Shown here in pieces: positions 59,652 through 64,000 of a stretch of DNA of 64,000 nucleotides. The notes beneath the pieces were generated by a model that searched no databases, was not told the DNA's origin, and saw only the letters and a list, made by a program, of their open reading frames with translations. This DNA is from an uncultured Eubacteriales bacterium (lineage in GTDB: Bacteria > Bacillota > Clostridia > Oscillospirales > Acutalibacteraceae): assembly GCA_934486635.1 (NCBI GenBank), contig CAKSPZ010000001.1, forward strand, positions 62,001-126,000, given 5' to 3'. How positions within the stretch are numbered: the first letter of the stretch is position 1; each line of letters starts with the position of its first letter. The position numbers were made by a program, and so were the translations under genes.

Positions 59652-61508
59652 TTAATTTTCTAAAATAGCAAAACTGTAAGGGGGTAATATAACAGATGAA
59701 TTTTTTATTTTAACATTGCCTAGAGACAATGTAATGTTTTTAGAGTAAGGAGGGATTTTTATAATATAATCGTGATTATACATATTAAAAGCATTTAACA
59801 AGAATTTATTATTTTTATATCGCATATATGATATAAAATGTGCATCAATATGGTATGGAGAAAAATATCCATCAGATAAGACAGAAGAATTATTCCTAAA
59901 ATTACCTATTTCTTTATAAAATTTTAAAATGTACTGGTTTTCATGGTTCCAAGGAAAAGTTGAACGGCAAAAAGGATCTTTGCCACCATAAACACCAACT
60001 TCATCACCGTAATATATACATGGAATACCAGGTAAGGTATATTGCATAGCGATGCAAATAAAAAATATTTTTAAAATATAATTATAATTATCAATAGAAT
60101 TATTTAATGTACCAACATCATCATTATTTTTGTTTGAGATAATGCTTAAAATACGTTCTGTATCATGAGTACCAAGTAAATTCATTAAAGAATCAATGAC
60201 TGGTTTTGGGTAATGTTCTATAATTGTTAAGATATTATCCATGATTATAAATGCATTATTTCCTTTAATAAAATCAATAATTGCACTGCGAAAAGGATAA
60301 TTCATAACGCTATCTAGTTCATCCCCAAGCAAATATTCACGTTTAACAGAGTAACTTTCTTTATTAGAAGCATCTTCCCATACTTCACCGATTAAAATAG
60401 AATCTTTATCATATGCTTTCATACAATTTCTTATTTTCTTAATAAAGGAATCAGGTAATTCATCGGCAACATCAAGACGCCAACCGCTGGCACCTAAACT
60501 TAACCACTTTTTTATTATACCATTTTTCCCACATATAAAGTTACAGTAATCATTATTATTTTCATTGACTTCAGGTAAAGTATCAAAGTTCCACCAAGAA
60601 GAATATATATCTGGCCAACGAGAAAATTTATACCAATTAAAATAAGGAGAATCAGTACTATTATAAGCACCTTTATTTGGATATCGATTTTCCTTATTAA
60701 AATAGATACTGTCGCTACCGGTATGACTGAATACACCATCAATAATAATTTTAATATTTTTATTTTTAGCAGATAAACACAGATTATAAAAGTCTTTGTT
60801 AACTCCTAATAAAGGGTCAATATTATTAAAATCGGCTACGTTGTATCGATGATTAGAATGAGCTTCAAATATAGGATTAAGATAAATGCAAGAAACACCA
60901 AGACTTTTTAAATAGTCTAATTTTAATTCAATGCCTTTAAGGTCACCTGCATAATAATCATTATTTTTTATAATACCGTTAGAATTAGGTTGATTATTAG
61001 GTGGACATTCCCAATCTGAATTAATTATTCTATCATTTGGAACGTTATTTTTATGAATGCCAGAGTAATTAAATCTATCAGGAAAAATTTGATACATAAT
61101 TCCACCTTTTAACCAATCTGGAGTAACAAAATCCTTTTTATATACTGTTTGTTGCCAAAAAGATTTTTTTTGCTCAATATTATCTACTATTTTACTTACC
61201 CCTAATATATCTCTAATAATAAATTTTGTACAAGTATCTGTATTTATTTTAAAATAGTAATATAAAACACCTATGTTTAATGGGGTAAAATCACATTCCC
61301 AAGCTTCTGTATTATTTTCAAAATCGCCACACCAAAACATAGAATAATTTTTTATAATATTAAAATTATTGTTTAGTATTATAAGTGAAGCATTTCTACA
61401 ACACAAACCTTTATCAAGAAAAATTTTAAAATGTATATTAGATTTTTCTTTGCAAGCGCCTATAGGGTACTTATAGTCAGTATCAAAAGAATTAAAAGAA
61501 ACGTTCAT
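59652..61508 (-). CDS. Alpha-amylase family (GH13) glycosidase, neopullulanase/cyclomaltodextrinase-like
   Basis: A ~618-residue intracellular glycoside hydrolase acting on alpha-glucans. An N-terminal CBM34-like sandwich (~1-130) precedes the catalytic barrel: GGIMYQIFPDRF, DYAGDLKGIELKLDYLKSLG, IIIDGVFSHTG, GWRLDVADELP (nucleophile aspartate), LIGEVWEDA (acid/base glutamate) and LLGTHDTERIL. No signal peptide, so maltodextrins are probably cut inside the cell. The ATG at 61508 has GGAG upstream; a longer frame overlapping glgP is unlikely. It follows glgP by 19 bases, and the pair would break down glycogen or imported dextrins. Confidence 0.92.
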   Translation of the reverse strand: MNVSFNSFDTDYKYPIGACKEKSNIHFKIFLDKGLCCRNASLIILNNNFNIIKNYSMFWCGDFENNTEAWECDFTPLNIGVLYYYFKINTDTCTKFIIRDILGVSKIVDNIEQKKSFWQQTVYKKDFVTPDWLKGGIMYQIFPDRFNYSGIHKNNVPNDRIINSDWECPPNNQPNSNGIIKNNDYYAGDLKGIELKLDYLKSLGVSCIYLNPIFEAHSNHRYNVADFNNIDPLLGVNKDFYNLCLSAKNKNIKIIIDGVFSHTGSDSIYFNKENRYPNKGAYNSTDSPYFNWYKFSRWPDIYSSWWNFDTLPEVNENNNDYCNFICGKNGIIKKWLSLGASGWRLDVADELPDSFIKKIRNCMKAYDKDSILIGEVWEDASNKESYSVKREYLLGDELDSVMNYPFRSAIIDFIKGNNAFIIMDNILTIIEHYPKPVIDSLMNLLGTHDTERILSIISNKNNDDVGTLNNSIDNYNYILKIFFICIAMQYTLPGIPCIYYGDEVGVYGGKDPFCRSTFPWNHENQYILKFYKEIGNFRNNSSVLSDGYFSPYHIDAHFISYMRYKNNKFLLNAFNMYNHDYIIKIPPYSKNITLSLGNVKIKNSSVILPPYSFAILEN

Positions 61509-61527
61509 ATTTAAAACTCCAAAGAAT

Positions 61528-63933
61528 TTAATTAATAGGAGAAATTCCCCAAATATCATTTGCATATTTTTTAACGGTATAATCAGCTGAAAATTTTCCT
61601 GCAGAAGCAATATTGTAAAGTGACATACGATTAAATTTTATTTTATCATTATATAATTTAGAAACTTTTTCATGGATATCATTATAATCAGCAAAATCAG
61701 CTAATATCATGTATGGGTCAATGTTTATTAAAGAATTTACAATGTTATCAAATTTTATTCCTAAATCTTCATCTTTTATACTATCTATTGCTTTTTTTAT
61801 TGTGGAATTATTATTGTAATATACATAAGGATTATAGCCATGTTTTTTTAGTGTATTTACTTCATTTGCGTTCATACCAAAAATAAAAATATTTTCATTC
61901 CCAACAGCTTCTTTAATTTCAATATTAGCGCCATCTAAAGTTCCAAGAGTAATAGCACCGTTTAACATGAATTTCATATTTCCGGTACCGGAAGCTTCTG
62001 TGCCAGCTAAGGAAATCTGTTCACTTATTTCAGCTGCAGGAATAATAATTTCAGCTAATGATACTTTATAATCCTCCATAAAAACAAGTTTTAATTTATC
62101 CTTTATATCTGGATCATTATTTATTACATTGCTTAATGTATATATAAATTTTATAATTTCTTTTGCAAAGTAATATCCCGGAGCAGCTTTAGCTGCAAAT
62201 ATATAAGTTTTCGGAACAAAAAATTGATTTGGGTTTTCTTTTAATTTAATATACGTTGATAAAATATGAAGAGCATTTAAAAGTTGTCTTTTGTATTCAT
62301 GTAAACGCTTAACTTGAACATCAAAAATAGAATCAGGATTTATTATTATGCCAGTTTGCTTTTTTATATAGTCAGATAAAAAGCTTTTATTTTTTAATTT
62401 AATTTTTCCAAGTTCAGAAAGTACTTCATTATTATCTTTAAATTTTAAAAGTTCAGAAAGTTTATTTGCATCATTAATGTAATTGGGACCAATTAAATCT
62501 GTAATAAATGAAGCTAAAGGTTTATTACTTTGATTTAACCAACGTCTATGAGCAATTCCATTTGTAATATTTTTAAACTTATTAGGTCTAATTTCGTAAA
62601 AGTTTTTGAAAGTTTTTTCTTTTAGGATGTTGGTATGAAGGGCCGAGACACCGTTTATACATTTACTGCAAGCAACAGCTAAATTAGCCATATTAATAAC
62701 TCCATTATCAATAATGGACATTTGTGAAATTTTATAGTTGTCTATTCCTTGCTCAGTTAATTGTTGTACAAGTCTTCGATTTATTTCTTTTATTATTTGA
62801 TAAATTCTAGGTAAACGTTTTTTTATAAGTTCACAATTCCAACATTCAAGGGCTTCTTGCATGACAGTATGGTTAGTGTAAGTAATAGTATTTGACATAA
62901 TTTCAAAAGCTTTTTCCCAAGTATATCCACAGTCATCTAGCATTAATCGTAATAGTTCAGGAATAGCCAAAGTTGGGTGAGTATCGTTTAAATGAATAGA
63001 AACTTTATCTGCTAGGTTATCAAGGGTATTATATAGATTTAAGTGACGCCTTATAATGTCTTGAATGGTGGCAGAGACCAAAAAATATTGTTGAGTTAAT
63101 CTTAAGCTTTTGCCTTCTGGGTGGTTATCTTCAGGATATAAAACCTTGGTTATAGCTTGAGCCATAGCATTTTGTTCCATCGCTTGTATATATTCACCGT
63201 TATTAAATAGACTCATGTCAAAATCGGTAGATACAGCTTCCCAAAGTCGTAATTTATTGATTCCTTTTGAATTATAACCTGGTATTAACATATCAGAAGG
63301 AATTGCAATTATTTTTGTGGCATTTTTTATTTTAACTTCATGATAGGAAGCGTCCCAGTGTTCTTCAATTTGTCCATCAAATAAAACTTCAATAGCTTTT
63401 TCCGGATATCTGTTTAACCAAACTTCACCGTATGGTAGCCAGAATTCAGGAAGTTCAGTTTGCCATCCATCAATAAGCTTTTGTTTAAATATTCCATATT
63501 CGTATTTTAAGGAATATCCTATTTCTGAATAATTGTTGCTAGCCAAAGAATCAAGAAAACATGCAGCTAATCTGCCTAGCCCACCATTACCAAGTGCAGC
63601 ATCAGGTTCTACCTCATAAATATGTTCTATATTAATATCTATTTTTTTTAATGCATCACTTACAGTTTGTTCTAGGCCAAGATTAAAAAGATTGTTTTTT
63701 AGGGACCGTCCAAGTAAAAATTCCATACATATGTAGTATACATGCTTTTGATTTTGAGCTTGTATGTCTTTAATAAACTTACTTCTTTTTTCTATTAAAA
63801 TTTCATTTACGATATTAGCAATGGATTTGAAAAGTTGTTCATATGTAGCCTCATTTACATTTACACCGAAATTATGAGAAAGTTTTTTAGATATTAAATT
63901 TAACATAGACTCATCAGTAAATTTATTTTCCAT
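61528..63933 (-). CDS. glgP: Glycogen/starch/alpha-glucan phosphorylase
   Basis: An 801-residue phosphorylase which releases glucose-1-phosphate from alpha-1,4-glucans, using pyridoxal phosphate. Typical segments are YICMEFLLGRSL, LGNGGLGRLAACFLDS, HLNDTHPTLAIPEL, FDVQVKRLHEYKRQLLN and the cofactor-lysine motif EASGTGNMKFMLNGA. Length is complete. AAGGAG lies before the ATG and the gene is the first of a two-gene alpha-glucan operon with the GH13 enzyme; the product would feed the phosphohexomutase encoded at 12175. Confidence 0.97.
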   Translation of the reverse strand: MENKFTDESMLNLISKKLSHNFGVNVNEATYEQLFKSIANIVNEILIEKRSKFIKDIQAQNQKHVYYICMEFLLGRSLKNNLFNLGLEQTVSDALKKIDINIEHIYEVEPDAALGNGGLGRLAACFLDSLASNNYSEIGYSLKYEYGIFKQKLIDGWQTELPEFWLPYGEVWLNRYPEKAIEVLFDGQIEEHWDASYHEVKIKNATKIIAIPSDMLIPGYNSKGINKLRLWEAVSTDFDMSLFNNGEYIQAMEQNAMAQAITKVLYPEDNHPEGKSLRLTQQYFLVSATIQDIIRRHLNLYNTLDNLADKVSIHLNDTHPTLAIPELLRLMLDDCGYTWEKAFEIMSNTITYTNHTVMQEALECWNCELIKKRLPRIYQIIKEINRRLVQQLTEQGIDNYKISQMSIIDNGVINMANLAVACSKCINGVSALHTNILKEKTFKNFYEIRPNKFKNITNGIAHRRWLNQSNKPLASFITDLIGPNYINDANKLSELLKFKDNNEVLSELGKIKLKNKSFLSDYIKKQTGIIINPDSIFDVQVKRLHEYKRQLLNALHILSTYIKLKENPNQFFVPKTYIFAAKAAPGYYFAKEIIKFIYTLSNVINNDPDIKDKLKLVFMEDYKVSLAEIIIPAAEISEQISLAGTEASGTGNMKFMLNGAITLGTLDGANIEIKEAVGNENIFIFGMNANEVNTLKKHGYNPYVYYNNNSTIKKAIDSIKDEDLGIKFDNIVNSLINIDPYMILADFADYNDIHEKVSKLYNDKIKFNRMSLYNIASAGKFSADYTVKKYANDIWGISPIN

Positions 63934-64000
63934 ATAAGGCTCCTTCTTTCAAGAAAAGTTTTCATAACTAAGTTTATGTTGTAAATTTCTAAATATTTAT

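Overview
The window is about 30% GC and reads as the chromosome of an anaerobic, spore-forming Clostridia member, plausibly a gut Oscillospiraceae/Ruminococcaceae-like bacterium. The signs are an oxygen-sensitive class III ribonucleotide reductase, pyruvate:ferredoxin oxidoreductase, SpoIIE and SpoVB-like sporulation proteins, spore-type SpoIID/peptidoglycan-binding proteins, a type III glutamine synthetase, a type A-like RNase P RNA and near-perfect TTGACA-N17-TATAAT promoters. The code is standard and TTG starts are common. I see no transposase, integrase, phage module or CRISPR array.

Layout. 1-4.1 kb: 3' end of nrdD, nrdG and convergent secA. 4.1-6.6 kb: a leftward three-gene spore/cell-wall operon. 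6.9-9.3 kb: spoIIE. 9.3-11.8 kb: leftward operon of a 41-residue membrane protein, metG and tatD. 12.2-14.6 kb: phosphohexomutase and a ComEC-like hydrolase. 14.7-23.45 kb: a peptide-export (Nif11/NHLP-type RiPP) operon. 23.5-25.6 kb: a coat-like protein, xth and a small membrane protein. 25.6-29.4 kb: a Gld-like ABC operon with a DUF4340 protein. 29.5-30.5 kb: a stand-alone Nif11-like precursor and a convergent membrane/coiled-coil protein. 30.6-37.3 kb: Cu-Zn SOD, SpoVB-like flippase, acetyltransferase, DegV, alanine symporter and LCP protein. 37.6-40.5 kb: a catalytically dead P-type ATPase homologue and rlmB. 40.6-45.2 kb: tRNA-Met, murE, murF and a second alanine symporter. 45.2-48.3 kb: a secreted Ig-like protein, tRNA-Leu, tRNA-Thr and rnpB. 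48.4-53.9 kb: glnN, asnB and a CorC/HlyC protein. 54.1-59.4 kb: nifJ and a secreted charged protein. 59.6-63.9 kb: GH13 alpha-glucanase and glycogen phosphorylase.

The strongest candidate for an undescribed system is the peptide-export operon at 14.7-23.45 kb. It has a consensus promoter, a leader that can fold as an H-type pseudoknot ending just before the first ribosome binding site, a LivJ-type lipoprotein, an HlyD-like adaptor, a C39-peptidase ABC transporter, a second ABC transporter, three unlike Gly-Gly precursors and a HExxH metalloprotease. No lanthionine synthetase, YcaO, radical SAM or other tailoring enzyme is present, and none of the predicted cores contains cysteine. One predicted core is only 11 residues and acidic. 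A fourth precursor with its own strong promoter lies 6 kb downstream.

Non-coding structure is unusually rich. Four hairpins share a nearly identical 10-nt loop (ACTAWAYCGC) on unrelated, co-varying stems. A 138-bp intergenic element is bounded by 21-bp inverted repeats and folds as a four-way junction. There are also several long GC-rich palindromes between genes.
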